Shown here in pieces: positions 1 through 8,596 of a DNA stretch of 64,000 nt (position 1 is the first letter of the stretch; each line of letters opens with the position of its first letter). The position numbers and the translations under genes were made by a program. The notes under the pieces are model-generated. The model saw only the letters and a program-made list of their open reading frames with translations. It was not told where the DNA came from and did no database searches. The stretch is from Blautia sp. (GTDB lineage: Bacteria; Bacillota; Clostridia; Lachnospirales; Lachnospiraceae): NCBI GenBank assembly GCA_029257805.1, contig JARIAR010000009.1, positions 1 through 64,000 of the forward strand, written 5' to 3'.

Positions 1-383
1 AAGTTATCTTTCATTGCTTTTACATAATTATTTTGTCCGACAGTTTTGGGACGGATATGGTTGCCTTGGTAATTCATGGTGATAGAATCACCCATTACGC
101 GGCAAGTTTCTTCAAGTATATTGTCGGAAGCTGCTTCCAATAACTGATTTACGATTTCTGCATTTACGACTTCTCCTTTTTCCAGGAGATTTTTCATAGA
201 CATAATAAGTCGATGGGCAGCTTTTATTTGATTTGGATTGCTGCTCTGAATGGTAAGTCCTGTATCTCTGGGTTCTACAGCTACACAAAGTTTTCGTTCT
301 ATTATTTTTATCAGCTCATCCTGAACTCCGAAAATCTCCTGTATTTGAGCAACTTTATCAAATTCTATTTCTACAAAATACAT
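1..383 (-). CDS. PhoH-like ATPase, 5' part only
   Basis: The first 127 codons of a PhoH-family protein; the gene runs off the left edge. The segment ending IRPKTVGQNNYVKAMKDN matches the stretch that directly precedes the P-loop in PhoH proteins (RPKTxGQxxYvxA), and the preceding ~100 residues have the size and helical character of the PhoH N-terminal domain. The Walker motifs themselves lie outside the window. The ATG at 381-383 follows GGAGG with good spacing and has its own consensus promoter. PhoH proteins are ATP-binding and thought to act in RNA metabolism. In chromosomes phoH normally sits beside ybeY and era, so this may be host flank, but an element-borne copy cannot be excluded. Confidence 0.8.
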   Translation of the reverse strand, partial: MYFVEIEFDKVAQIQEIFGVQDELIKIIERKLCVAVEPRDTGLTIQSSNPNQIKAAHRLIMSMKNLLEKGEVVNAEIVNQLLEAASDNILEETCRVMGDSITMNYQGNHIRPKTVGQNNYVKAMKDN

Positions 384-411
384 ATACTTTACCTCCAATT
401 TGCTAGAACCT

Positions 412-440
412 ATTATATATGGTGTATAAGTTATTTTCAA
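412..440 (-). promoter_or_regulatory. Sigma-A promoter of the PhoH-like gene
   Basis: On the minus strand TTGAAA (435-440) and TATAAT (412-417) are separated by exactly 17 bp, about 30 bp upstream of the PhoH-like start. It is a normal housekeeping promoter, unlike the special promoter class used further right. Confidence 0.75.
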
Positions 441-500
441 GGGGAAACTGAAGAGGAAAGAGTAAGCGTCCCCTGATTTGAAGGGGGAGAAATTCTAATA

Positions 501-545
501 TAAAACCCCCTTTTATAAGACTTATCTTATCTAATAAAAGGGGGC
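501..545 (-). terminator. Rho-independent terminator of the surface operon
   Basis: Minus-strand CCCCCTTTTAT / ATAAAAGGGGG stem followed by TTTTAT, about 40 bp after the stop of the last SipW-type gene. Confidence 0.85.
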
Positions 546-584
546 ATATCATATCAATAACGTCATTATTTTGATGTATCTTTT

Positions 585-1748
585 TTATTTTTTTCTAATA
601 TAATAAGTCACTCCTACAATAATACTGCCTACAAGAATCAAACATAACGCAAGAATTGGAGCTTCGTCTCCTGTTCGCACAGCATCTGTCCCTTTCTGCT
701 CGTGTTCCTGTGCCTCTGGAGTAGGCGTTACCTTATCTTCATTGACTGAGAAGATCCACTTGACATCTGCTTCTCGAAGCGCATAGGCATTTTTTAATTC
801 AGCCGGTACTTTTATCGTAAAATCAAGTTTTCCGCTCTGCCCTGCTTGGTATTTACCAAGGGAAATGTCTTTATTTATTTCTTCTGCTTTTAAATTTCCA
901 AAATATAATTCCTGTCCATTCATGGAGATTTTTAACTTAAGTTTATCTAAGAGATCAAGTTGTTCTGCTGTTTGATTTTCAAGGGCAGTTTTGAAAAAGA
1001 TTTCGGCCTCATTATCTGTTGTATTAGATATTTCAACAGAATCGCTGAATTCGTCCCCCGGCATTGCTGTCTGGAAATTTACAAAGAAATCATCCGGAGC
1101 AGAAATTAATTTGTGTGCTTCTCCATTAAATTCCACGGAAAGTTTCACATTTTTATCTTTCGAAATAATTTTTCCTTCAGATTCGTGTACACAAACTTCG
1201 ATTTCTTCATTGCCCCACGGTGACATATCGCTGAAGTTTGGGGTAAAATTTGCCATCTGAATAGCATCAACCTGAATGTCAATTTTTATTTTTTGTCCAG
1301 TGTACTCTTCTGTCCATTCCGTTGGAAAATGTACTTCTTCGAATAAGGTGACTTTTTCGGAATGATCTAGTACATTTGTGAGATAGTAATAATCTCCTTT
1401 TTTCACCCATTCATCCGGCATACCAGAAATATCAGAATCTGATAGCCCTTCCATTTTTCCTGAATTGTTATAAGAGATTTTTGCTCTTATCCAACATGGT
1501 TCTGCATGATTGGTGATACGTGGAATTTTAGATACAGTTTGCCCTGGCACTATCTGTTTGGGATTTAGATAGGCAACTTCCTTTCCGTCCTGTATTTCAT
1601 ACTCTTTCAAATCAATATTTACATCGCCGGTTGAGATATGATTTGTAACAGTAAGTGAATCTGAAAAGTAAGCATATGTGCCGCCAAGTCCTACTATCGC
1701 GAGAGCTGCAAGAGAAATTATCATATTTTTTTTTATATTTTTCTTCAT
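585..1748 (-). CDS. SipW-type secreted protein with C-terminal sorting signal
   Basis: 387 residues. The N-terminus has lysines, a hydrophobic core and GGTYAYFSD followed by a TGDVNIDL-like stretch, the typical SipW-dependent (TasA/camelysin-type) signal region. The middle is a predicted beta-rich extracellular part. The C-terminus has RTGDEAP, a hydrophobic segment and RKK, which resembles the TGD-type cell-wall sorting signals of Clostridia, so the protein is probably anchored by a sortase; a class B sortase is encoded at 26533-27336. It is the last gene of an operon with sipW and two related proteins, and the start follows GAGGAGAGG. It is likely a surface fibre or adhesion component. The exact role is inferred. 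Confidence 0.75.
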   Translation of the reverse strand: MKKNIKKNMIISLAALAIVGLGGTYAYFSDSLTVTNHISTGDVNIDLKEYEIQDGKEVAYLNPKQIVPGQTVSKIPRITNHAEPCWIRAKISYNNSGKMEGLSDSDISGMPDEWVKKGDYYYLTNVLDHSEKVTLFEEVHFPTEWTEEYTGQKIKIDIQVDAIQMANFTPNFSDMSPWGNEEIEVCVHESEGKIISKDKNVKLSVEFNGEAHKLISAPDDFFVNFQTAMPGDEFSDSVEISNTTDNEAEIFFKTALENQTAEQLDLLDKLKLKISMNGQELYFGNLKAEEINKDISLGKYQAGQSGKLDFTIKVPAELKNAYALREADVKWIFSVNEDKVTPTPEAQEHEQKGTDAVRTGDEAPILALCLILVGSIIVGVTYYIRKK

Positions 1749-1763
1749 TTGCCTCTCCTCCTT

Positions 1764-2324
1764 TTAAGGTATGGGATTCAGATAATGATTCCATGCAGAT
1801 TTATAATCCGTATAATTACCGGCCTGTACAGATTCTTCATACACGTCGATTGAAAAGTCCTTGATAAAGTCTGCATTACTTACTTTAGAAGAATCAATGC
1901 TAAATCCAGTGATAAGAGGAGTGGTACGTTCTCCCTCTTTCAGTATTTTATTGTAATAGTAATAACCATCTTCATAAACCCAGTTTGTTTTATCGAGCCC
2001 TTTCAGGATAACTGCATTTCCTACATCACTGTTGGAATAGCTTAAAGAAACACGTATATAACAATCTACGTTATATCCAGAAGCATCTACCGGATTGTTT
2101 GCTACCCATATTTTCTTTTCGTATTCTGGATTCTCGTCTATGGGTTTATCCGGGGGAGTAGGAAAATTTTCCGTAATATCTGTCGTATTATGTCCTACAC
2201 CAATCGTATTGGTTGCTTTATCAAAATCCGAAAAGTATGCTGCTGTACCAGCAATCCCGCTTATACAGATGATACCGGTCAGGATCAAGAGTACAGAAGA
2301 TTTCTTTAATTCTTTTAACTTCAT
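1764..2324 (-). CDS. SipW-type secreted protein (TasA/camelysin-like)
   Basis: 186 residues. N-terminal basic region, hydrophobic helix and the AAYFSD motif mark a SipW-type signal peptide. The mature part is rich in Asn, Ser and Tyr and shares segments with both neighbours (YYYYNKIL, a KILK-GE-TTPL pattern), so the three proteins belong to one family. It lacks a C-terminal anchor and is probably secreted or assembled onto the larger partner. The ATG has no close ribosome site; AAAGGAG lies about 30 nt upstream, and a short ORF there overlaps the start through ATGA, so translation may be coupled. Confidence 0.72.
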   Translation of the reverse strand: MKLKELKKSSVLLILTGIICISGIAGTAAYFSDFDKATNTIGVGHNTTDITENFPTPPDKPIDENPEYEKKIWVANNPVDASGYNVDCYIRVSLSYSNSDVGNAVILKGLDKTNWVYEDGYYYYNKILKEGERTTPLITGFSIDSSKVSNADFIKDFSIDVYEESVQAGNYTDYKSAWNHYLNPIP

Positions 2325-2360
2325 ATCGTTTTTGCGGGTTGCCCCTGCACTCCTTTCTTT

Positions 2361-2421
2361 TTAAAATATTGGGTCCACCTTCTCACATAAATAATGAAGT
2401 AAGTAAGGTGGACCCTTTTTA
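2361..2421 (-). terminator. Terminator between SipW-type genes
   Basis: Minus-strand GGGTCCACCTT / AAGGTGGACCC stem with a long loop, followed by AATATTTTAAA. It sits between the TasA-like gene and the next family member, so downstream genes may be expressed at a lower level. Confidence 0.75.
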
Positions 2422-2437
2422 AACAGTTACATAAAAA

Positions 2438-3220
2438 TTATTTTCCCTGCTTCTGGCTTGCATCTCCAACACCTGATTCTTCCTTATTTCCCGGAACCGT
2501 GAGTTCATCTCCTGCCCCCGGTTCTTCTTTGTTTACTGGGTCAGACGTAATAGTAGTTTGACCTGTAGCGGCTCCAGGCTGGTTAATGTTCTGGTTTACG
2601 TATTTCTTGTACGCATTTTTGGCCTGCTCAATTACGGAACCGCCATTATCACCTGTATTAACTGTCTGGATTGCATAAGCTCTCACCGGAATCTGAAGAG
2701 TCTGAGTATCGAGCTGACCTTCAATTACATTTGCAAAAGTAACCGTATCGAAAAGGGGAGTTGTTGTTTCACCCTTTTTTAAGATTTTATTGTAAGAATA
2801 GGTGTAAACCTGGCTTTTACCCACTTTGCGTTTATCGATTCTTGTCCAATCGTTTTTCGCCGCAAACGAGAAAAGCTCAGTTTCTTTGGCTTCGATTCGT
2901 GTTCCATCTGCATTTGCTGTTGTTACATTTTCTACCGGAATTGATACTTCCAGATAAACAAAAGCATCATTGACTCCATTATTTGTAATCTGAGGATCTT
3001 TTGTGATTACCTGGCTAGGTTCAATTTTTTTATTTTCCTCTGGCTTCCAGTTAGGCTCTGTCAGGTCAATATCTACTTTACCAACCGTAAACTCATTAGT
3101 TGTTTCTGCATGATCTGTTAAATAAGCCATTGTGCCACCCGCTGCAAGTGCACCAACGATAGCTGTTACAGCAATAATATTTAATGTCTTTTTTTTCATT
3201 TTCAATTTTTTTAACTTCAT
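2438..3220 (-). CDS. TasA/camelysin-like protein, SipW substrate
   Basis: 260 residues from the ATG at 3220, which follows AAAGGGGAAAG; a longer frame upstream has no ribosome site and overlaps sipW. The N-terminus MKLKKLKMKKK, the hydrophobic stretch and GGTMAYLTDHAETTNEFTVG are classic for TasA/camelysin proteins processed by SipW. The C-terminus is Pro/Gly/Glu-rich (PGAGDELTVPG, EESGVGD) without a membrane anchor, probably a flexible tail. It lies 13 bp after sipW. TasA-like proteins form extracellular fibres in Bacillus biofilms; a role in cell contact during conjugation is an inference. Confidence 0.82.
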   Translation of the reverse strand: MKLKKLKMKKKTLNIIAVTAIVGALAAGGTMAYLTDHAETTNEFTVGKVDIDLTEPNWKPEENKKIEPSQVITKDPQITNNGVNDAFVYLEVSIPVENVTTANADGTRIEAKETELFSFAAKNDWTRIDKRKVGKSQVYTYSYNKILKKGETTTPLFDTVTFANVIEGQLDTQTLQIPVRAYAIQTVNTGDNGGSVIEQAKNAYKKYVNQNINQPGAATGQTTITSDPVNKEEPGAGDELTVPGNKEESGVGDASQKQGK

Positions 3221-3233
3221 AATCTTTCCCCTT

Positions 3234-3725
3234 TCAGAATTCTTTCTGAGTAAGTATATTTTTCTCTGTTTCTGATTTGTCATCACAGACCATATCCATA
3301 AGGATATGCAATACAAATAAGGCTGCGATAAAAAAGAACGCATATTTTTTATGCAAATAAGATGCTACATATCCCACGTATGGTATTGTAAGGATTACAG
3401 TTCCAACAATTTGCTCTTGAGTTACTAGAGCTGCGTCCACGCCCTCATTTGCATCACCTTTTGTTACATAGCAGCTATCTTCGGTGTCGATTACCCGGTG
3501 TGTAACCTGCTTATTATCAATCCGATATGTAATTACATCTCCGATTTCAGGCTCCAAATCTTTTGTATTTGTAAAAGCTAACCCACCAGTATGCATATAG
3601 GGTTCCATTGATCCAGACAGTACAATGTTTGGTTCAATTCCAAATGCTTTCGGCAGCAATAGAAATAACCCAAATGCCACAATGATGCTAAGAGCAATAT
3701 TTACAAGCGTCTTTAGGACACGCAT
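3234..3725 (-). CDS. sipW: SipW-type signal peptidase I
   Basis: 163 residues, starting at the ATG at 3725, which has GGGAGG upstream. Seen in order: an N-terminal membrane helix, VLSGSMEPYMHTGG with the catalytic Ser of type I signal peptidases, GDVITYRI, TKGDANEGVD, and a C-terminal membrane helix. A His (TQQVTHRVI-like segment) takes the place of the Lys of ordinary enzymes; this Ser-His arrangement is typical of the ER/SipW class. It removes signal peptides of TasA-type proteins on the outer face of the membrane. Substrates are encoded directly downstream. A short upstream ORF overlaps the start. Confidence 0.87.
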   Translation of the reverse strand: MRVLKTLVNIALSIIVAFGLFLLLPKAFGIEPNIVLSGSMEPYMHTGGLAFTNTKDLEPEIGDVITYRIDNKQVTHRVIDTEDSCYVTKGDANEGVDAALVTQEQIVGTVILTIPYVGYVASYLHKKYAFFFIAALFVLHILMDMVCDDKSETEKNILTQKEF

Positions 3726-3795
3726 ATATTTGACACCTCCCATAATAATGATTTAGACATTCCCGGCGGCGGTCGAATTTTTCCTGGATTTCTCA
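3712..3795 (-). CDS. Possible 27-residue leader ORF overlapping sipW start
   Basis: ATG at 3793-3795, stop inside the first codons of sipW. It is preceded by an SD-hairpin-start arrangement homologous to that of the parR-like gene. The peptide (MRNPGKIRPPPGMSK...) is Pro-rich and matches nothing known to me. It may be a translated leader that couples to sipW, or a leftover copy of the regulatory repeat. Confidence 0.35.
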
Positions 3796-3860
3796 TCAAA
3801 TTGTTTAGCGGTGGCTCCCCTGACTTTAGCCATAGGGAGGAGCCGCTTTCCTCCTTCCTT
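3792..3860 (-). promoter_or_regulatory. Hairpin upstream of sipW, homologous to the one before the parR-like gene
   Basis: A GC-rich imperfect palindrome bounded by AGCGG and CCGCT with TAAAGTC near the loop. On the minus strand AAGGAGGAA lies 5' of the stem and AAACAATTTGATG 3' of it. The 60 bp block aligns along its length with 12314-12376, so one was copied from the other. Confidence 0.6.
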
Positions 3861-3897
3861 CTGATTTAAAGTATTTTGAGCTTATTTTTTGACACCT

Positions 3898-3925
3898 ACA
3901 ATATGATAGATTGCAGAGATGTCAA
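3898..3925 (-). promoter_or_regulatory. Sigma-A promoter of the sipW operon
   Basis: Minus-strand TTGACA (3920-3925) and TATTGT (3898-3903) with a 16 bp spacer, located after the end of the 3963-4889 gene and upstream of the sipW leader hairpin. Confidence 0.6.
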
Positions 3926-3962
3926 AAGGAGCTCGGCAATTCAATAACCGAATAATGGCATA

Positions 3963-4889
3963 TTATTCCAAATGTCTGGCAAAAAACAAAACCGTAGCGA
4001 GGAGAATAACCAATAAAGCAATATAAGGAAGTATCTTTAATACAATAGATAAAGGACGGGGTTTCTGGTCAACTTTTTCTTCTGAATTTTTCTTCGAGGT
4101 TTCTTCGTCAAACCGTTTTTCTTTTACCATGTTACTCTGGTCACTGTTTTCTGAACGAGTTTTCGATTTTTCATCCTCAAGGATATTACTATCTCCATAT
4201 AAAATTGCTTCCTGTCGCGCCTGCTCATATGTTTTATCTTCTTCAGACAACTTCTTGGCCAGTTCTTTTCCTTTTTCTGTATAATTTCCATTTTTATCCA
4301 AATATCCTTTTTCTACCATATCCGCAATATACTGTTCCCGTGCTTCATCATCATTGCTAAAAACACTTTCATCGACAAATGGAGACTGAGGATTTGTTTC
4401 GTATTCACTTGGAGTCGTATCTGTTTCGATGCCAGATGTGACGTTGTATTCTTGATACAAGTTTGCAATTCCATAGGTATCCTTTAACTTTTCGATTTCC
4501 TCAGCCCCAATGGCGAATGGGAGCTCTGTAATCTGGTCGTTATAAACGCGTATACTTGCAAACGTACCTACGGGCTGTTTTTTCAGGGCTTTGCTGCTGC
4601 CAATATAGGCAATCCCTGTCACTCGATACTGTCCAGCAGGAAGAGTCCCTATATTTTCAGTTCCAGCATCTATGTCAAAGTGTCCTCGGCTTTTATCCAG
4701 TTCATTAATATATATGACTCGATAAACATTTAAGGCATCTATACCTTCAAGCTCTTTGCTGCAGGTCACCTGTACAGAAAAATTGTGGCTTTCCTGTATT
4801 GCATCCGCAGCAACAGAAAATGGTGTAGATGTCAGAGAGATACTGGATAACCAAAACAAAGAATTTATAAGCAATAATTTTTTTTTCAT
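3963..4889 (-). CDS. Secreted membrane-anchored protein of unknown function
   Basis: 308 residues. A signal peptide is visible at residues 1-28 (ending near SVAAD). Residues 30-135 look like a beta-rich globular domain (FSVQVTCSKELEGIDALNVYRV, PAGQYRVTGIAYIG). Residues 150-280 are charged and low complexity, probably extended or coiled. A single membrane helix lies at about 288-305 with a short basic/His tail, so the globular part faces outside. It follows the 4893-5567 gene by 3 bp and VirB4 is upstream in the same transcript direction, suggesting a surface component of the transfer machine. The ATG follows GGGGAGGAG. Confidence 0.7.
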   Translation of the reverse strand: MKKKLLLINSLFWLSSISLTSTPFSVAADAIQESHNFSVQVTCSKELEGIDALNVYRVIYINELDKSRGHFDIDAGTENIGTLPAGQYRVTGIAYIGSSKALKKQPVGTFASIRVYNDQITELPFAIGAEEIEKLKDTYGIANLYQEYNVTSGIETDTTPSEYETNPQSPFVDESVFSNDDEAREQYIADMVEKGYLDKNGNYTEKGKELAKKLSEEDKTYEQARQEAILYGDSNILEDEKSKTRSENSDQSNMVKEKRFDEETSKKNSEEKVDQKPRPLSIVLKILPYIALLVILLATVLFFARHLE

Positions 4890-4892
4890 TGG

Positions 4893-5567
4893 CTACTCCT
4901 CCCCTGTAAAACGAATTTTGTTATCTTTATCTGGATCTTTTGTGGTATTCCGAACAGAGGAAAGCCCTTGAATAACATTGTCTGTTTTGTCGATTCCCTC
5001 TAGAATTTCTTCCGTAAATTGACTTTCATTTTTGGTCATTTGAAGATAAAGTTCATCATCATCTTCACGTAGTAGTTCTGCTTTTATCTCCTCAATATTT
5101 AAGTCATCCTGTACAGCATAAACCATGTCTATATCAAAAATCACTTGTACGATAACAGGATGTTGCTGTGCATCAATTCCTCTCGCATAGCATATTGGAT
5201 TTAAAAGCGTTAAATGATAGTCTGTATCACCAAACAGGTTTGTAATTTCCATAAGAAAAAACATATTTGCTTTATCAATAATCTGGTAAAATTCGTCTAT
5301 GAGTTCTATAAACCTACGAAGCCATATATTTTCTTCATAGTGGAAATTAATTTGTACCATAACAAATTTTCCTATAACACTGATTCTGTCTATACTCACT
5401 TCCGGAACTGCCGTAAACCCAGTATATTCCTCTATTTTACATTCCTTGTCTTTAGGTACTTCGAGAAGTCCGGCATACATCACAGATTTTGGATCTCCGT
5501 CTGCATCATCTCCTGTTAAATGATATAGAAGTTCTCTAAATGTGAGCTGTTCTTCGTTTTGCTTCAA
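4893..5567 (-). CDS. Conserved-looking cytoplasmic protein, unknown
   Basis: 224 residues, acidic, with no signal peptide or membrane helix. The TTG start at 5565-5567 is preceded by GGGGG with good spacing. Mixed alpha/beta character (GKFVMVQINFHYEENIWLRRFIELIDEFY). It lies between VirB4 and the membrane-anchored protein, 3 bp before the latter, so it is probably in the transfer module, but no family is recognised. Confidence 0.62.
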   Translation of the reverse strand: MKQNEEQLTFRELLYHLTGDDADGDPKSVMYAGLLEVPKDKECKIEEYTGFTAVPEVSIDRISVIGKFVMVQINFHYEENIWLRRFIELIDEFYQIIDKANMFFLMEITNLFGDTDYHLTLLNPICYARGIDAQQHPVIVQVIFDIDMVYAVQDDLNIEEIKAELLREDDDELYLQMTKNESQFTEEILEGIDKTDNVIQGLSSVRNTTKDPDKDNKIRFTGEE

Positions 5568-5630
5568 TATAATTCCCCCTTTTTATTTAAAATCATGCTA
5601 TCAATATGCTGAAACCCGCTTTCTTACTTC

Positions 5631-5665
5631 AAAAAACAGAAGGCGCTAAATACCTTCTGTTTTTG
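5631..5665 (-). terminator. Terminator after virB4
   Basis: Minus-strand AAAACAGAAGG / CCTTCTGTTTTTT stem-loop, 20 bp after the virB4 stop. It closes the T4SS operon. Confidence 0.9.
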
Positions 5666-5685
5666 ATGAACTATGATATTGTAAA

Positions 5686-8157
5686 TTATGTTCTCTCATC
5701 AAATGAGTGTACAATGTCTTCAGGTTTCGTTGTCATGATTCGATATAACTCTGTGTCTTTAGGGAAGTCATCTATAAATGGAACAATGTCCTTACCATTA
5801 TAAATAAGTCCCTGTCCCGGTCCCACATTTGTTATATAATCTAATTCCGTATTGCTTATACCAAGCATTTGCTGTAACTGCATACGACTAAATGGATCCT
5901 GATTAAGTAGCAGCAGAAAATCAGAGTTACTGATAATAGTCCTTCCCTCTGGAGAACGGAGCATATCTTCGATCTGTTGGGTGATTCCTGTCGGAATACC
6001 GTTCCATTTACGGGCACGTTTCCAAATCTGCTGTGTATATTTTGCACTATTTTCGGTCTGAAGAAGGAGGTGGAACTCATCACAATATAACCAGGTTCTT
6101 CTTCCTTTTTGGAAATTATCAATCATTTTGTTCCAGATGTTATCCAAGCAGATCTGGAGCCCCATTGTTTTCATCCCATTTCCAATATCTTTTATATTGT
6201 AAATAGTAAAACGGTTACTGGAATTTATATTTGTTATACGCGAGAAAGAATCCTGCGTGCCAACTGCAAATCGTTCCAGGGTAAGTGCCAGGTTTTGCGC
6301 CTCCGGCTGTGGTTGCCTTTTTAATTCTAAATACAGATCTTTTAATGTAGGCATTAATTCTTTTGCTGTTTTATCAGTATTTGTTTTTAATTCATCTATG
6401 TATGCGTCATAAACATTTTTTACACATCGGTCTAGAATTGATTTTTGGTTCGGTGTAATCTGAAACCGGCTTCCAGCAGCAGCTTCACAAATAGAACTGA
6501 TAAAATCTGCCTTAAATGTAATAGCATCTATATCACCCTGGTCGCTGTCGTAATTCTCCAGATTAATATCCATCGGATTGATATATACTCCAGATCCCGG
6601 GGCTATCCGGACTACTGTTCCTAAAAATCCTTCTGCTAGAAGGCTATATTCGCCTTCCGGATCAATAATAAATACATCATCATCTGTACTCAAAAGAACA
6701 TTTACAATTTCTCTTTTAGCTGCAAAGGACTTTCCACTTCCGGTTGTACCAAAAATACAGCCATTTCCTGATTTTCCCTTTAAGCGATCACATAAGATAA
6801 GCTGTTTGGATACAGCGTTAAGACCGTAATACCGCCCTCTCTCCTGCATTAATTCCTTCACTGAAAACGGAATGAAAATAGCAGCAGCTCTTGTATTTAA
6901 CATACGCTCTATTTTTAAACAATTTTTAGCCAGTGGAAGGCAGGTATTGAAGCCTAACTCCTGCAATCCGGATAATTTTTTGGCCTGACAGATAAAACGT
7001 TCCGCTGTTGCCTGTACGACTTTGGTATTCTTATCAAGCTGTTCTTTTGTACCCGCGAACACACATAAAGTAAGAGTTGTCATAAAGAGCTTTTGATTAT
7101 CCTGTGTTAAATCTGTGATTAGATCTTCCAGCTCTTTTTGATTGTTTTTCAATTCCGGAGATATAAATTCTGAGGAATATCCCTTCCTATAAGCTTTTTT
7201 CTGCTGTTCAATAACATTCGATGTAATATTGGTATTCTGATCTTTTACTTTTTTTAGGGCAATTTCCTGTGGAAGGGAACGATACTGAACGGAAGTCAAC
7301 ATATTAAATGGCATATTCGCCAGTTCCGTAATCACATCACCACGCAGGAAACTTGGCAGATTTGTTAAAAATAAGACCCTTCCGTAAGTATCTCCTAATT
7401 TAAAGTAATCATAATTATAGGTTATTGCCGGAGGGGCAACCACATCTTTTGTTGTAATTCCCCATTTTTTCAATTGCTTCAGATTAAAGGATTCTGTTAC
7501 TTTTCCATTTTGCATTTTTATGTGCTGATAAAATGGCACATCGGAATCCATATTATAGATGCTATACAGAATGGAAAGTCGCTCAATAATTCCCATCGGT
7601 TGGCTTTCAACACCTCCAGTTAGGCGCTGTATACACTTTGATACTTCTGCATCCAGTCTTGAAAAAGTATTTTTGGCAGTTTCAATATCATCAGCTTCTG
7701 TGGATATAACAATGTATTTTTCATGGACGATATTATTTCTGGATTCAGCCATTTTCTCAATTAACATATTATTCATCTCTTCACGAAAGCTATTGAGTTT
7801 ATCATTTTTCATTTCCAACAGTATTTTTTGTTCGAATTCGGCACTGCGTATACTTTTGTTATAAACCAGCATCTGAATTTGTACTTCAGGTCCAAAACTG
7901 CCCAAAAACTCCATAAACCTTCCAAATATTTTTTTCTGTTCATCGTAAGACTCAATCACAAAATTTATTTCCGGAAGTGCATACATTTTCGAATAAGTCC
8001 GAAGATCATTTTGCATGATCCCGTTTTCAAAAGCCCCTAGGTAAGGTATACTCTCCTGAACGGTTTGAGGCGTTTTTATTGGTTCTGCACTTTGCACTTT
8101 GGGTTTCATCCCCAAGAAGCGAAAGATACTTTCTGTTGTCGATAAAACTAATCCCAT
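5686..8157 (-). CDS. virB4: VirB4-type conjugation ATPase
   Basis: 823 residues, the usual length for Gram-positive VirB4/TraE ATPases. Walker A is GTTGSGKS at about residue 465 within GCIFGTTGSGKSFAAKREI. Walker B is TWLYCDEFHLLL, followed by a Q-rich sensor segment (GITQQIEDML). The N-terminal 400 residues form the CagE-type domain. VirB4 powers pilus assembly and substrate movement at the cytoplasmic face of the type IV secretion system. It is preceded by the PrgI-like and VirB6-like genes in the usual order and followed by a terminator. The ATG follows AGGAG. Confidence 0.93.
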   Translation of the reverse strand: MGLVLSTTESIFRFLGMKPKVQSAEPIKTPQTVQESIPYLGAFENGIMQNDLRTYSKMYALPEINFVIESYDEQKKIFGRFMEFLGSFGPEVQIQMLVYNKSIRSAEFEQKILLEMKNDKLNSFREEMNNMLIEKMAESRNNIVHEKYIVISTEADDIETAKNTFSRLDAEVSKCIQRLTGGVESQPMGIIERLSILYSIYNMDSDVPFYQHIKMQNGKVTESFNLKQLKKWGITTKDVVAPPAITYNYDYFKLGDTYGRVLFLTNLPSFLRGDVITELANMPFNMLTSVQYRSLPQEIALKKVKDQNTNITSNVIEQQKKAYRKGYSSEFISPELKNNQKELEDLITDLTQDNQKLFMTTLTLCVFAGTKEQLDKNTKVVQATAERFICQAKKLSGLQELGFNTCLPLAKNCLKIERMLNTRAAAIFIPFSVKELMQERGRYYGLNAVSKQLILCDRLKGKSGNGCIFGTTGSGKSFAAKREIVNVLLSTDDDVFIIDPEGEYSLLAEGFLGTVVRIAPGSGVYINPMDINLENYDSDQGDIDAITFKADFISSICEAAAGSRFQITPNQKSILDRCVKNVYDAYIDELKTNTDKTAKELMPTLKDLYLELKRQPQPEAQNLALTLERFAVGTQDSFSRITNINSSNRFTIYNIKDIGNGMKTMGLQICLDNIWNKMIDNFQKGRRTWLYCDEFHLLLQTENSAKYTQQIWKRARKWNGIPTGITQQIEDMLRSPEGRTIISNSDFLLLLNQDPFSRMQLQQMLGISNTELDYITNVGPGQGLIYNGKDIVPFIDDFPKDTELYRIMTTKPEDIVHSFDERT

Positions 8158-8166
8158 TTTTCTCTC

Positions 8167-8580
8167 CTATTCATACAGTACATAATCTGGATGTTTTTTT
8201 AGTTTCGAGTTACTGAATTTCTTTTTCTTCTTATTTGTTCTTTGTTCCTGTATCTGTTCCGGTGTAAAGAAGTTATTAATTTCGTAAACTCTGGTCTTTG
8301 GTGCGATAAAGCTTAAAAGGAACACATTTTTTAAAAACTTTTCCAAAGGCATGTCATAAGGAAAAATAATAGAAAACGCCAGAATGGGAGCTGCAAAAAG
8401 AACTTCGATTCCAATTAAAGTATCCAGGGTAATTGAAATGTTTGAAATGGATATGATTTTAAATATCAAATAGTCCACGGTAGCTGCAATACAACCACAC
8501 ACAACTTGTCGAGTTGTAAATGGACCAATTAATGTAGGTTTGAATTTTGTAATATCTTTTGGTATAGGAACTTCTACCAT
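8167..8580 (-). CDS. PrgI-family membrane protein (VirB3-like)
   Basis: 137 residues from the ATG at 8580, which has GAAAGGAG upstream; the longer frame has no ribosome site and overlaps the previous gene. It starts MVEVPIPKDITKFKP and has PTLIGPFTTRQVV, the signature opening of PrgI proteins, then two membrane helices, LEKFLKN, and a basic tail. PrgI proteins are thought to be the VirB3 equivalent that joins VirB4 to the membrane. It lies 9 bp before virB4. Confidence 0.85.
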   Translation of the reverse strand: MVEVPIPKDITKFKPTLIGPFTTRQVVCGCIAATVDYLIFKIISISNISITLDTLIGIEVLFAAPILAFSIIFPYDMPLEKFLKNVFLLSFIAPKTRVYEINNFFTPEQIQEQRTNKKKKKFSNSKLKKHPDYVLYE

Positions 8581-8596
8581 GATTGTCTCCTTTCTT

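Noticed and set aside
213-476. Plus-strand open frame at the left edge
   Set aside because: It lies opposite the well supported PhoH-like gene and its promoter and has no SD.
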